A stretch of DNA of 64,000 bases from Mycobacterium mantenii (GTDB lineage Bacteria; Actinomycetota; Actinomycetes; Mycobacteriales; Mycobacteriaceae), in assembly GCF_010731775.1 (NCBI RefSeq), contig NZ_AP022590.1:2728001-2792000 (forward strand). Direction: 5' to 3'. Of this stretch, positions 28,162 through 36,776 are shown one piece after another. Within the stretch, counting starts at the first letter, position 1, and every line of letters starts with the position of its first letter. Position numbers and translations under genes: made by a program. The notes under the pieces were generated by a model. The model saw only the letters and a program-made list of their open reading frames with translations. It was not told the origin of the DNA and did no database searches.

Positions 28162-29822
28162 GTGGCACGATGTCCGACACCACAACAGCATTCACGGTTC
28201 CGGCCGTCGCGAAGGCGGTCGCCGCCGCCATCCCCGATCGGGAGCTGATCATCCAGGGGGATCGGCGCTACACCTACCAGCAGGTGATCGAGCGCTCCAG
28301 CCGGCTGGCAGCGTACCTGCACGCCCAGGGACTGGGATGCCACACCGAGCGCGCCGCGCTGGGCGGCCACGAGGTGGGCCAAGACCTGCTGGGCCTCTAC
28401 GCCTACAACGGAAACGAATTCGTCGAGGCCCTGCTGGGCACCTTCGAGGCGCGAGTCGCCCCGTTCAACGTCAACTTCCGCTACGTGAAAAGCGAGCTGC
28501 AATATCTGCTGGCGGATTCCGGCGCGACCGCGCTGCTCTACCACGCCGCGTTCGCGCCGCGGGTGGCCGAGATCCTGCCGGACCTGCCACAGCTGCGCGT
28601 GCTGATCCAGATCGCGGACGACTCGGGCAACGACTTGGTCGAGGGCGCAGTCGATTACGAGGCGGCCCTGGCGTCGGTGTCGCCGGAACCGCCGCCGGTG
28701 CAGCCCTCCGCCGACGACTTGTACGTCCTGTACACCGGTGGCACGACGGGCATGCCGAAGGGCGTGTTGTGGCGCCAGCACGACATTTTCATGACCTCGT
28801 TCGGCGGCCGGAATCTCATGACCGGCGAGCCGTCGAACTCCATCGACGAGATCGTCGAACGTGCCGCCTCAGGCGCGGGTACCAAGCTGATGATTCTGCC
28901 GCCGCTGATCCACGGTGCGGCCCAGTGGAGCGTGATGACCGCCATCACCACCGGGCAGTCCGTCGTCTTTCCCACGGTCGTCGATCATTTGGACGTCGAC
29001 GACGTGGTGCGCACCATCGAGCGGGAAAAAGTCATGGTGGTCACGGTGGTGGGCGATGCGATGGCGCGCCCCCTGGTCGCCGCGATCGAGAAGGGGATCG
29101 CCGACGTGTCGTCGCTGACGGTCGTCGCCAACGGCGGCGCGCTGCTGACCCCGTACGTCAAGCAACGCCTGATCGAAGCGCTGCCGAACGCCGTTGTCAT
29201 CGACGGCGTCGGCTCGTCGGAGACCGGGGCGCAGATGCACCACATGTCGACGTCGGGGGCGGTGGCCACGGGCACGTTCAACGCCGGGCCGGACACCTTC
29301 GTGGCCGGCGAGGACCTGACGGCAATCCTGGATCCGGGCCACGACGGGATGGGCTGGCTGGCGCAGCGGGGCTATGTTCCGCTCGGCTACAAGGGCGATG
29401 CGGCCAAGACGGCCAAGACATTTCCGGTGATCGACGGCGTCCGGTACGCCGTCCCCGGTGACCGCGCGCGCCACGGCACCGACGGCTCCATCGAATTGCT
29501 GGGCCGGGATTCGGTCACCATCAACTCCGGGGGCGAGAAGATCTTCGTCGAGGAGGTCGAAACGGCCATCGCGTCGCATCCCGCGGTGGCCGACGTGGTG
29601 GTCGCCGGCCGGCCGAGCGAACGGTGGGGCCAGGAGGTCGTCGCCGTGGTGGCGCTTGCACCGGGAGCCAGCGCCGAGTCCGAAGAACTGGTGGCGCACG
29701 CCGCGCAGACGCTTGCGCGCTACAAACTCCCCAAAGCGGTCGTGTTCCGGCCGGTCATCGAACGCAGCCCGTCGGGCAAGGCCGACTACCGTTGGGCGCG
29801 CGAGCAAGCGGGGAACGGCTGA
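28158..29822 (+). CDS. fadD: Acyl-CoA synthetase (FadD family, AMP-binding)
   Basis: The 554-residue ligase has the P-loop-like YTGGTTGMPKG motif, GSSETGAQ in the A5 region, GDRARHG with the hinge region, and the C-terminal catalytic Lys in SPSGKADYRW. It activates a carboxylic acid to its CoA thioester. It shares a distinctive insert (RERAALGGHEVGQD) with the FadD at 40055-41680, so the two are paralogues. The GTG start overlaps the hotdog stop. The gene number within the FadD series cannot be assigned. Confidence 0.9.
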   Translation: MSGTMSDTTTAFTVPAVAKAVAAAIPDRELIIQGDRRYTYQQVIERSSRLAAYLHAQGLGCHTERAALGGHEVGQDLLGLYAYNGNEFVEALLGTFEARVAPFNVNFRYVKSELQYLLADSGATALLYHAAFAPRVAEILPDLPQLRVLIQIADDSGNDLVEGAVDYEAALASVSPEPPPVQPSADDLYVLYTGGTTGMPKGVLWRQHDIFMTSFGGRNLMTGEPSNSIDEIVERAASGAGTKLMILPPLIHGAAQWSVMTAITTGQSVVFPTVVDHLDVDDVVRTIEREKVMVVTVVGDAMARPLVAAIEKGIADVSSLTVVANGGALLTPYVKQRLIEALPNAVVIDGVGSSETGAQMHHMSTSGAVATGTFNAGPDTFVAGEDLTAILDPGHDGMGWLAQRGYVPLGYKGDAAKTAKTFPVIDGVRYAVPGDRARHGTDGSIELLGRDSVTINSGGEKIFVEEVETAIASHPAVADVVVAGRPSERWGQEVVAVVALAPGASAESEELVAHAAQTLARYKLPKAVVFRPVIERSPSGKADYRWAREQAGNG

Positions 29823-29861
29823 CCGGTGCTGCCGGCGGCCCGCCGCGGGAAGGCGTAGATC

Positions 29862-30337
29862 ATGTCGTTGCTGCAACAGGACGAGACGCTCACGGCATCG
29901 ACCGAAGTGCGGGCCTCCCCGGAGCGGATCTACGCCGTCGTCTCCGACGTCACCCGCATTCCGGAGTGGAGTCCGGAGACAACGCGCGCAAAGTGGCTGG
30001 GGCCGGACCGTTTCCAGGCCTGGAACCGCCGTCGCCTGGGCCGGTGGCGCACCGTTGCCGACGTCGTCGAAGCCGAACCGGACACAGGTTCTCATTCGTC
30101 GTTCAGGCGATGGGTAAGGACTGGACGCAATGGACGTACCTCATCGAGCCCGGTTCCACCTCCGGCACAACGCGTCTCACCGAAACGTTCCGGATGTGCG
30201 TTCGGCTTCCGTTCGGCGCGGTCGCATTCGAGCACCTGTTCTTGCTCGTCCGGGACCGTCGCGGAGATCTGCAGAAGAACCTCGACGTTTCGGTAAACCG
30301 GATCCGCCGGATCGTCGAGGCAGGAGTGGAGGCGTGA
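29862..30337 (+). pseudogene. SRPBCC family protein with a one-base frameshift
   Basis: The ATG at 29862 opens a clear SRPBCC N-terminus (ASTEVRASPERIYAVVSDV, RIPEWSPET). Near 30081-30088 the frame is lost. The C-terminal half continues in the next frame (RFSFVVQAMGKDWTQWTYL, FEHLFLLVRDR) to a stop at 30335-30337. Adding one base in GACACAGG restores a 158-residue protein, and the 476-base length fits a one-base deletion. It lies between the FadD and SDR genes of the Rieske operon. Confidence 0.75.
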
Positions 30338-30344
30338 CAAACTC

Positions 30345-31181
30345 ATGAAGTACCAAGGTCGTGTCGCAGTGGTAACCGGTGCCGGCTCCGGTATCGGCCG
30401 CGCCTTGACGCGGGCGCTTACCCGGGATGGGGCGCACGTCGCGGCATCCGATATCGACCCGAACGGCCTGGCCGAGACCCAGGCGGCGTGTCCCGCCGGG
30501 CAGGTCACGCCCTATAGGGTCGACGTCGCCGACCGGGATGCGGTGATGAGCTTCGCCGAAGAGGTGCGCCGCCAGCACGGCCCCGCGGCAATGCTGTTCA
30601 ACAATGCCGGAGTCGACCTGTTCGCCAGCGTGGCGGACATGTCCTGGCAGGACTTCGACTGGCTGATGGGCATCAACGTCGGAGGCGTCATCAACGGGAC
30701 CAAAGCCTTTCTGCCACAACTCATCGAGGCCGGTTCGCCGCGACGCCCCGCCCGGTTGATCAACCTGTCCAGCGCCTTCGGCCTGATCGCGATTCCCTAC
30801 CAAGGCGCCTACAGCACTTCGAAGTTCGCGGTGCGTGGCTTCACCGAAGCGCTGCGGCAGGAGATGATCATCGAACGCCGTCCCGTGACCGTGCACTGCG
30901 TGCATCCCGGTGTCGTGCGTACCAACTTCGGAGCCAACATGCGCACGTCGGACACCGAGGATCCCGAGGTCGCGGCCAAACTCTTCGACCGCGCTGCACT
31001 CACCTCTCCCACCAAGGCCGCCCAGCTCATTTTGCGTGGGGCCGAAAGGAATCAGGCCAGAATCCTCATCGGGGCCGACGGGCGCGCGATGGCCGCGATG
31101 CCGCGGTTGCTCGGTGTGCGCTACGCGGGCCTGCTGGCGCGCGCCGCGAGGCTGACCAACTCCGCGCACGCCGACCGCTAG
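30345..31181 (+). CDS. Short-chain dehydrogenase/reductase
   Basis: The 278-residue SDR has TGAGSGIG, NNAGV, INLSSAFG (catalytic Ser) and YSTSK (catalytic Tyr-Lys). The Asp ending strand 2 (SDIDPNG) suggests NAD. A basic C-terminal tail follows the core. It is the last gene of the Rieske operon, 7 bases after the SRPBCC pseudogene. Confidence 0.88.
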   Translation: MKYQGRVAVVTGAGSGIGRALTRALTRDGAHVAASDIDPNGLAETQAACPAGQVTPYRVDVADRDAVMSFAEEVRRQHGPAAMLFNNAGVDLFASVADMSWQDFDWLMGINVGGVINGTKAFLPQLIEAGSPRRPARLINLSSAFGLIAIPYQGAYSTSKFAVRGFTEALRQEMIIERRPVTVHCVHPGVVRTNFGANMRTSDTEDPEVAAKLFDRAALTSPTKAAQLILRGAERNQARILIGADGRAMAAMPRLLGVRYAGLLARAARLTNSAHADR

Positions 31182-31285
31182 AACGCTGTTCGACTGTGCC
31201 GTGAGGGCGTTCGTCGAGTGTGCTCATGAATCACCTTCGGTGTCCGGGCCGGCGAGCGGCCTCGCCCGGTCATGCCCATATTGCC

Positions 31286-31304
31286 TACTGTAATAATTAC
31301 AGTA
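31286..31304. promoter_or_regulatory. Perfect 19-bp palindrome, candidate operator
   Basis: TACTGTAATAATTACAGTA reads identically on both strands around a single central base (9-1-9). It lies 54 bases before the P450 GTG at 31358, in a 176-base gap. TTGCC precedes it. The half-site TACTGTAA recurs before other operons in this window. Length and symmetry suit a TetR-type repressor dimer; it may overlap the promoter core. Confidence 0.7.
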
Positions 31305-31357
31305 CGATCTCACGAAGAAGTGTTCGATCGTGCTGAGATCAAGATGCTGGAGATCAG

Positions 31358-32566
31358 GTGACGACCAACGTTCACACCGCCGCCGGTGCCGGCGACGAGA
31401 CCGTCAGCCTGCGCGACCCCTACCCGTTCTTTGCCCGCAAACGGCGAGAGGCCGGCGTGTTCGCCGGCTCGGTGATGGACTACTCCAAGACGCCGGAGTC
31501 CCTGATGCCCAAGCGGGAGTACTCCGCAATGTCGTTCGACGCGGTCAACACGGTGTTCCGGGACGGCCGGGTGTTCAGTTCCAAGCCGTACGACAAGACC
31601 ATCGGCCTGTTCATGGGTCCGACGATCCTCGCGATGGAGGGCAAGAAGCACCGCGAACACCGCAACCTGGTGTCCGCGGCATTCAAGTCGAAGGCGCTGG
31701 CCCGCTGGGAGCCGACCATTGTGCGGCCGATCTGCAATGCCCTGATCGACGAATTCATCGAGACCGGCAGGGCCGACCTGGTCCGGCAGTTCACCTTCGA
31801 ATTTCCCACCCGGGTCATCGCCCGGCTGCTCGGGCTGCCCGATGACGACCTGCCGATGTTCCACACCCGCGCCGTGCAGTTGATCAGCTACCACGTCAGC
31901 TACGAGCGTGCCTTCGAGGCGTCGACGGCGCTCAAGGAGTACTTCGTCGAGCAGATCGAACAGCGCAAGTCCAAGCCCACCGAGGACATCATCGGCGACC
32001 TGGTCACCGCGGAGATCGACGGCGAAAAGCTCAGCGACGAAGCCATTTACTCGTTCCTGCGGCTGCTGCTGCCCGCCGGGCTGGAAACTACCTACCGCTC
32101 TTCGGGAAACCTGCTCTATCTGTTGCTCACGCACCCGGAGCAGTTCGCCGCGCTGCAAGCCGACCGCGAGCTTCTGGCACCCGCCATCGAGGAAGGGCTG
32201 CGCTACGAAACACCGCTGACCACCGTGCAACGCTTCACGACCGAGGACACCGAGTTGGAAGGTGTGAAGATTCCGGCACGTTCGGTGATCGGGGTGTGCA
32301 TCGGATCAGCCAACCGCGACGAGCGGCGCTGGGAACGCCCCGAAGAATTCGACATCTTCCGCAAGCCCACGCCGCACATCTCGTTCGCCGCCGGTGAGCA
32401 CACCTGCCTGGGATTGCATCTGGCGCGGCTGGAGACGCGCGTCGCAATGGAATGCCTGTTGAACCGGCTGACCAACGTCAGCTTGCTGACCGAGGATGAC
32501 CCGCACATCCACGGTCAGCCCTTCCGGTCACCGAATGCGCTTCCGGTGACGTTCGACGCGAAGTAG
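31358..32566 (+). CDS. Cytochrome P450
   Basis: The 402-residue P450 has I-helix LPAGLETTYRSS, ExxR as EEGLR and the haem loop FAAGEHTCLG with Cys350. It is a paralogue of the P450 at 13885-15117, with shared blocks across the protein. The GTG start has GGAG 5-8 bases upstream. It heads an operon with a CoA-transferase and an SCP-x-type thiolase. This suggests oxidation to an acid, CoA attachment and carbon-carbon cleavage in sequence. A perfect palindrome lies in its promoter region. Confidence 0.95.
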   Translation: MTTNVHTAAGAGDETVSLRDPYPFFARKRREAGVFAGSVMDYSKTPESLMPKREYSAMSFDAVNTVFRDGRVFSSKPYDKTIGLFMGPTILAMEGKKHREHRNLVSAAFKSKALARWEPTIVRPICNALIDEFIETGRADLVRQFTFEFPTRVIARLLGLPDDDLPMFHTRAVQLISYHVSYERAFEASTALKEYFVEQIEQRKSKPTEDIIGDLVTAEIDGEKLSDEAIYSFLRLLLPAGLETTYRSSGNLLYLLLTHPEQFAALQADRELLAPAIEEGLRYETPLTTVQRFTTEDTELEGVKIPARSVIGVCIGSANRDERRWERPEEFDIFRKPTPHISFAAGEHTCLGLHLARLETRVAMECLLNRLTNVSLLTEDDPHIHGQPFRSPNALPVTFDAK

Positions 32567-32576
32567 GGTCCACAAA

Positions 32577-33803
32577 ATGGTCAAAGTCATGGCGGGCTTT
32601 CGGGTCCTGGAACTTGCGCAGTTCACCTTCGTCCCGGCGGCGGGAGCGATCCTCGCGGACTGGGGAGCGGACGTCATCAAGGTCGAACACCCGCTGCGCG
32701 GCGACACCCAACGGGGCTTCATCAACATGGGTGGCATTCAACTCGATCCGGAGCGGCACCCGCTGATGGAGCATCCCAACCGGGGCAAACGCAGCGTTGG
32801 CATCGACGTCTCGACGCCGGGCGGTCAGGAAGTGATCTACGAGCTGGCCAAGACCGCCGACGTGTTCCTCACCAACTACATGCCCGCGCAGCGACAGAAG
32901 CACAAGTTCGACGTGGAGCACATCCGCGCGGTGAACCCGAACATCGTGTATGCCCGCGGTTCGGCCTACGGCGACAAAGGGGCCGAGCGTGACACCGGCG
33001 GCTATGACGGAACGGCGTTCTGGACGCGCAGCGGCATCGGTTACGCGCTGACACCGGAGGAGCTGGGCGGTGCACTGGGACAAGGCATTCCCGCGTTCGG
33101 CGATTCGATCGGCGGCATGTTCATCGCGGGTGGCATCTCGGCCGCGCTGTTGCACCGAGAGCGCACCGGCGAGGCCGTCGAGCTCGACGTGTCGCTGCTG
33201 AGCACGGCCTGGTGGGCGGCGGGCGCCAGCGTGACGCAGGGCATGGAGACCGGCGAGGTCATGCGCACCCCGATGCCGGGTTCCGGCGCGCAGTCGGTGA
33301 ACCCGTTCATGGGCAACTACGAAACCTCCGACGGCGGCACGATCAACCTGTGCATCATCAGCCCGACCGGCCTGATCCGCGACACGTTCGAGCACCTGGG
33401 CATCCCCGAGGCGGCCGACGATCCCCGCTTCTCCGACGTGCTTCCGCTGATCCAGAACGCCGACGCCGCCGCCGAACTGATCGCAAAGGCCTTTGCCGGC
33501 AAGCCCTTTGACTATTGGCGGCAACACCTCAAAACGATGAAGGGCCAATGGGCACCGTTCCAGAGCCTCATCGACCTGATCGACGACGAGCAGGCCATCG
33601 CTAACGACATGATCGCCGAGGTCGAGCTCGCCGCCGGCGGCAAGCCGTTCCGGGTGGTCCGCGGCCCCGTGCAGTTCAACCACGAGCCGTTGACGACGAC
33701 GCGCGCGCCGCAGGCCAGCGAGCACACCGAGCTGGTGTTGATGGAGCTGGGCATGGACTGGGACCGCATCGAGGAACTCAAGGACGCAGGAGCCATTGCG
33801 TGA
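32577..33803 (+). CDS. CaiB/BaiF-type (class III) CoA-transferase
   Basis: The 408-residue protein starts with FRVLELAQFTFVPAAGAILADWGADVIKVE, positions that bind CoA in this family. The segment PAFGDSIGGMFIAGG carries the Asp that forms the acyl-anhydride intermediate. It would move CoA between an acyl-CoA donor and an acid acceptor. It follows the P450 by 10 bases and overlaps the thiolase-like gene (GTGA). Confidence 0.9.
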   Translation: MVKVMAGFRVLELAQFTFVPAAGAILADWGADVIKVEHPLRGDTQRGFINMGGIQLDPERHPLMEHPNRGKRSVGIDVSTPGGQEVIYELAKTADVFLTNYMPAQRQKHKFDVEHIRAVNPNIVYARGSAYGDKGAERDTGGYDGTAFWTRSGIGYALTPEELGGALGQGIPAFGDSIGGMFIAGGISAALLHRERTGEAVELDVSLLSTAWWAAGASVTQGMETGEVMRTPMPGSGAQSVNPFMGNYETSDGGTINLCIISPTGLIRDTFEHLGIPEAADDPRFSDVLPLIQNADAAAELIAKAFAGKPFDYWRQHLKTMKGQWAPFQSLIDLIDDEQAIANDMIAEVELAAGGKPFRVVRGPVQFNHEPLTTTRAPQASEHTELVLMELGMDWDRIEELKDAGAIA

Positions 33804-34957
33804 CCTCCAATAGCAACGATGTCGCCATCATCGGCGTGGGTTTGCACCCGTTCGGGCGCTTCGAGGGGAAGTCGGCGATGCAGATGGGCGTCGACGCCAT
33901 CCTCGCCGCGGTTGCCGACGCCGGTATCGCTTGGCGGGACGTCCAATTCGCCACCGGCGGTAGCTGGACGGTGGCCAACCCGGACGCGATCGTCGGCATG
34001 GTCGGCTTGACCGGCATCCCGTTCACCAACGTGTTCAACGCGTGCGCGACCGCGGCCAGCGCCGCCAAGGCGTGCGCCGACGGCATCCGGTTGGGCGACT
34101 ACGACATCGGGATCGCCGTCGGGCTGGATAAGCACCCGCGGGGAGCGTTCACCGAGGACCCCGCCCTGGTTGGGATGCCGCGCTGGTATGCGGAGAACGG
34201 GCAATACCTCACGACTCAGTTCTTCGGCATGAAGGCCAACCGCTACCTGCACGACCACGGCATCTCCCAGCAGACCCTGGCCAGGGTCGCCGCCAAGAAC
34301 TTCCGCAACGGGGCCATGAACCCCAACGCATTTCGCCGCAAGCCGATCTCCGAAGAAGACATCCTGAACTCGGCGATGCTCAATTATCCGCTGACCCAAT
34401 ACATGTTCTGTGCGCCCGACGAGGGGGCCGCGGCCGTGGTCATGTGCCGCGCGGACATCGCGCACCGCTACACCGCCAAGCCCGTCTACCTGCGGGCGGT
34501 GGAGGTCCGCACCCGCCGCTACGGCGCCTACGAGGTGAACACCACCTGCGCTCCCGTCGAAGAAGACGTGGCCCCAACGGTTTACGCCGCACGTAGCGCG
34601 TTCGAGAAGGCCGGCATCGCCCCCGACGATGTCGACGTGATCCAGTTGCAGGACACCGACGCCGGCGCCGAGATCATCCACATGGCCGAGTGCGGATTCT
34701 GCGAGCACGGCGATCAGGAGAAGCTGCTGGCCGACGGCGCCACCGAGATCAACGGGGCGATGCCGGTCAACACCGACGGCGGGCTGATCGCCAACGGCGA
34801 GCCCATCGGCGCCTCCGGCCTGCGGCAGATCCACGAAATCGTGCGCCAACTCCGCGGTGAGGCGGGCGGGCGCCAAGTGCCCGGCAACCCAAAGGTGGGA
34901 TTCACTCAGCTCTATGGCGCGCCGGGCACCGCCGCGGCGACGATCCTCACCACCTGA
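33800..34957 (+). CDS. SCP-x/lipid-transfer-type thiolase with altered His motifs
   Basis: The 385-residue protein has the thiolase nucleophile in NACATAAS (Cys82). The HDCF motif of SCP-x thiolases reads QDTD near residue 280, and the GHP motif near 333 reads GEP, so both catalytic His are absent. Relatives with changed HDCF motifs include the retro-aldolase Ltp2 of steroid side-chain breakdown, so an aldolase-like reaction is possible. Such proteins usually pair with a DUF35 protein, but none follows here. It ends the P450-CaiB operon. Confidence 0.85.
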   Translation: MTSNSNDVAIIGVGLHPFGRFEGKSAMQMGVDAILAAVADAGIAWRDVQFATGGSWTVANPDAIVGMVGLTGIPFTNVFNACATAASAAKACADGIRLGDYDIGIAVGLDKHPRGAFTEDPALVGMPRWYAENGQYLTTQFFGMKANRYLHDHGISQQTLARVAAKNFRNGAMNPNAFRRKPISEEDILNSAMLNYPLTQYMFCAPDEGAAAVVMCRADIAHRYTAKPVYLRAVEVRTRRYGAYEVNTTCAPVEEDVAPTVYAARSAFEKAGIAPDDVDVIQLQDTDAGAEIIHMAECGFCEHGDQEKLLADGATEINGAMPVNTDGGLIANGEPIGASGLRQIHEIVRQLRGEAGGRQVPGNPKVGFTQLYGAPGTAAATILTT

Positions 34958-35011
34958 GCGGGGTGGGCGCCGAGGAGCCGATGCCGGCCGCGCCGTGCGA
35001 CATGAACGCCA

Positions 35012-35143
35012 TTACCTGGCGCCGCTACGCCTGCAGGTACACCGTTGGTCGGTGGGCACATTTTTCATCACGCTCTCGGCGTGCTGACCACAGCCCGCCC
35101 ACGTGATCTTGCCGCAGTGGCTGCAACGCACGAGATAGCACAC
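35012..35143 (-). CDS. 43-residue Cys-rich zinc-ribbon-like protein
   Basis: A GTG at 35143 opens a 43-residue frame containing CYLVRCSHCGKITWAGCG, followed by a conserved-looking CTCRR near the end. Six Cys in 43 residues and a CxxC pair indicate metal binding. It lies 37 bases downstream of the thioredoxin gene on the same strand, so it is probably the last gene of that module. The ribosome site is weak. Confidence 0.6.
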   Translation of the reverse strand: MCYLVRCSHCGKITWAGCGQHAESVMKNVPTDQRCTCRRSGAR

Positions 35144-35180
35144 GGTTGTTCTCTATGGTAGGGCGAAACAGCCTCGGCCG

Positions 35181-35555
35181 CTACGCCTTTACCGCAGCTT
35201 TGCGCTCAGCGATCTTCGCACGGACCGCCTCCATGTTGAGCCCTTCGATCTGACCGATCAGGTTGCCCAGCACCGCGGGTGACATTGCTCCCGGCTGACT
35301 GTAGATGAGGGTTCCCTCACGGAATGCCATGATTGTCGGAATCGACCGGATGCCGACGGCAGCGGCAAGTGCGCGCTCGGCTTCGGGGTTCACCTTGGCG
35401 TGCACGATATCCGGGTGGTTTTGTGCCGACCGTTCGAAGGTCGGCGCAAAAGCCCGACACGGTCCGCACCAAGGGGCCCAGAAGTCGACGAACACGATCG
35501 GATTTGCGCGTATCGTCGACTCGAAATCGGCGCCGGTCAGTGTTTTGACGGTCAT
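35181..35555 (-). CDS. Thioredoxin
   Basis: The 124-residue protein is a thioredoxin with the active site WCGPC (Cys30, Cys33), the cis-Pro in RSIPT and a short helical C-terminal extension rich in Lys and Ala. It lacks a signal peptide and acts in the cytoplasm. It is third in a minus-strand module with a small membrane protein and a CMD-family protein, 90 bases after the latter. The ATG at 35555 follows an AAGGAACAC-like site. Confidence 0.92.
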   Translation of the reverse strand: MTVKTLTGADFESTIRANPIVFVDFWAPWCGPCRAFAPTFERSAQNHPDIVHAKVNPEAERALAAAVGIRSIPTIMAFREGTLIYSQPGAMSPAVLGNLIGQIEGLNMEAVRAKIAERKAAVKA

Positions 35556-35645
35556 CAGTGTTCCTTTCGGGGTTCTGGGCCGGCCCCGCAGGGAGGCCGA
35601 AGACGCCAGCGACACCCGGGGCCACCGACGGTCCTGCATAACAAA

Positions 35646-36029
35646 TCATTGAGGCGATCCGGCGCCGGTATTCGCGGTCTCGTCTGCGAATTCGCAGAAC
35701 GCGTCATAGGCACGAGCACCGTAGATCGTCGCGGGCCCGCCGTGCATAAGGATGCTGACGCCGATCGCCTCCGCGGCCTCCTCCTTAGTCGCGCCGGCAC
35801 GGGCTGCCCCCTGGGCGTGGGAGGCGATGCAACCGTCGCAGCCGGCCACGACGCCGATCGCCATCGCGATCAGCTCCTTGAATTTCCTGTCCAAAGCGCC
35901 CGAGGACAACGCGCCGTTACTCATCTCTGCAAATCCCCGATATACCTCGGGGATCATCTTGCGCAGGGCGCGGTGCTGCAGATTGAGGTCGTCTAGGACC
36001 TGGTGGTGGCGGTCTTTCGTCATACTCAT
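35646..36029 (-). CDS. Carboxymuconolactone decarboxylase (AhpD-like) family protein
   Basis: The 127-residue protein has the AhpD-type redox motif GCDGCIASH (Cys64, Cys67, His71) in a small all-helical fold. CMD proteins of this type act as thiol peroxidase adaptors rather than decarboxylases. A thioredoxin gene follows, a natural electron donor. A G-rich operator-like element covers the region 9-27 bases before the ATG at 36029. Two Met codons are candidates for the start. Confidence 0.88.
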   Translation of the reverse strand: MSMTKDRHHQVLDDLNLQHRALRKMIPEVYRGFAEMSNGALSSGALDRKFKELIAMAIGVVAGCDGCIASHAQGAARAGATKEEAAEAIGVSILMHGGPATIYGARAYDAFCEFADETANTGAGSPQ

Positions 36030-36037
36030 AACAACAC

Positions 36038-36056
36038 CTATACGGGTAGGGGTATT
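36038..36056. promoter_or_regulatory. G-tract element before the CMD gene, candidate metal- or sulfur-sensor site
   Basis: CTATACGGGTAGGGGTATT lies just upstream of the CMD start. ATAC and GTAT flank a G-rich centre, as in operators of CsoR-family copper or persulfide sensors. The match is loose and no CsoR gene is in the window. It could also contain the -10 (TATAGG on the minus strand). Confidence 0.3.
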
Positions 36057-36079
36057 CTCCCTCCGAAGATCTGGGCCGG

Positions 36080-36394
36080 TTACCTTCCGGGCGGCCCCAC
36101 CGAACGCGGGCCTCCCGGTGGCATCATGCCGCCTGGGTTCATCATCGGGCACCTGCCTGCGTTGCCATCAGCGTCGTCCACCCAATCACGGTGTGGCCAT
36201 CCGCCCTCGTATGTGGACATGGCCAGCGCGACACCAGAGAAAAAGATGACGGCGGTCACGAACACCACACCGGCAACGATGCCCACCCATGCCGCGATCT
36301 GACCCAGCCGACTCGGCCGCTCGTATGATTCATTGGCAGAGGGCTGTTGAGCCTCGCTGGTGGTGACCCTCCCCAATTCGGGCCTATCAGTCAT
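36080..36394 (-). CDS. Small membrane protein with Met/Pro/Gly-rich tail
   Basis: The 104-residue protein has one membrane segment (about residues 32-58, AAWVGIVAGVVFVTAVIFF), so the tail probably faces outward. The tail contains His, one Cys and two MM pairs (RCPMMNPGGMMPPGG), a composition that could bind copper. It is first of the CMD-thioredoxin module, 50 bases upstream. Family not recognised. Confidence 0.6.
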   Translation of the reverse strand: MTDRPELGRVTTSEAQQPSANESYERPSRLGQIAAWVGIVAGVVFVTAVIFFSGVALAMSTYEGGWPHRDWVDDADGNAGRCPMMNPGGMMPPGGPRSVGPPGR

Positions 36395-36776
36395 GTTTTG
36401 AACGATGTAGCACTTAGGCCACCCCCGATAGAGTCAATGGGCCCTAGAACTGGGACATCACCACGCGCATTCTGACCTTGGAGCATCCTGGCGTTAGTCG
36501 AATTGCCGGCTTTGACCGAGGAGTTACTCCTTCCCCTCAAACCGATTTACCAGCGCAAGGGGATCACGTTTCATCAGGGGCTCGCCACGGCGATCCGAGG
36601 CGGTGGAGGCGCTCGACCTGGTCGTCGCCAAGTTGAAGGCAGGCGAGAAGCAGCGCCTGGTAATTGGCGTCGAACACGGCACCGGCACCTGCACCTGCGA
36701 GGGCGCGGCGTTCGAGTGCGCCTTTACAAGGCGAGCCCGCCCGTTCTGGTGGCTGATCCTGAGTGAGAGGCACGCG
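36395..36776. other. Intergenic region without a convincing gene
   Basis: This 380-base stretch has open frames on both strands but none I recognise. A plus-strand frame from a GTG at 36603 (EALDLVVAKLKAGEKQRLVIG) runs without stop into the small gene at 36777 and could be its longer form. A frame beginning near 36503 (LPALTEELLLPLKPIYQRKG) also looks peptide-like. It may hold remnants of a lost gene. Confidence 0.4.
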
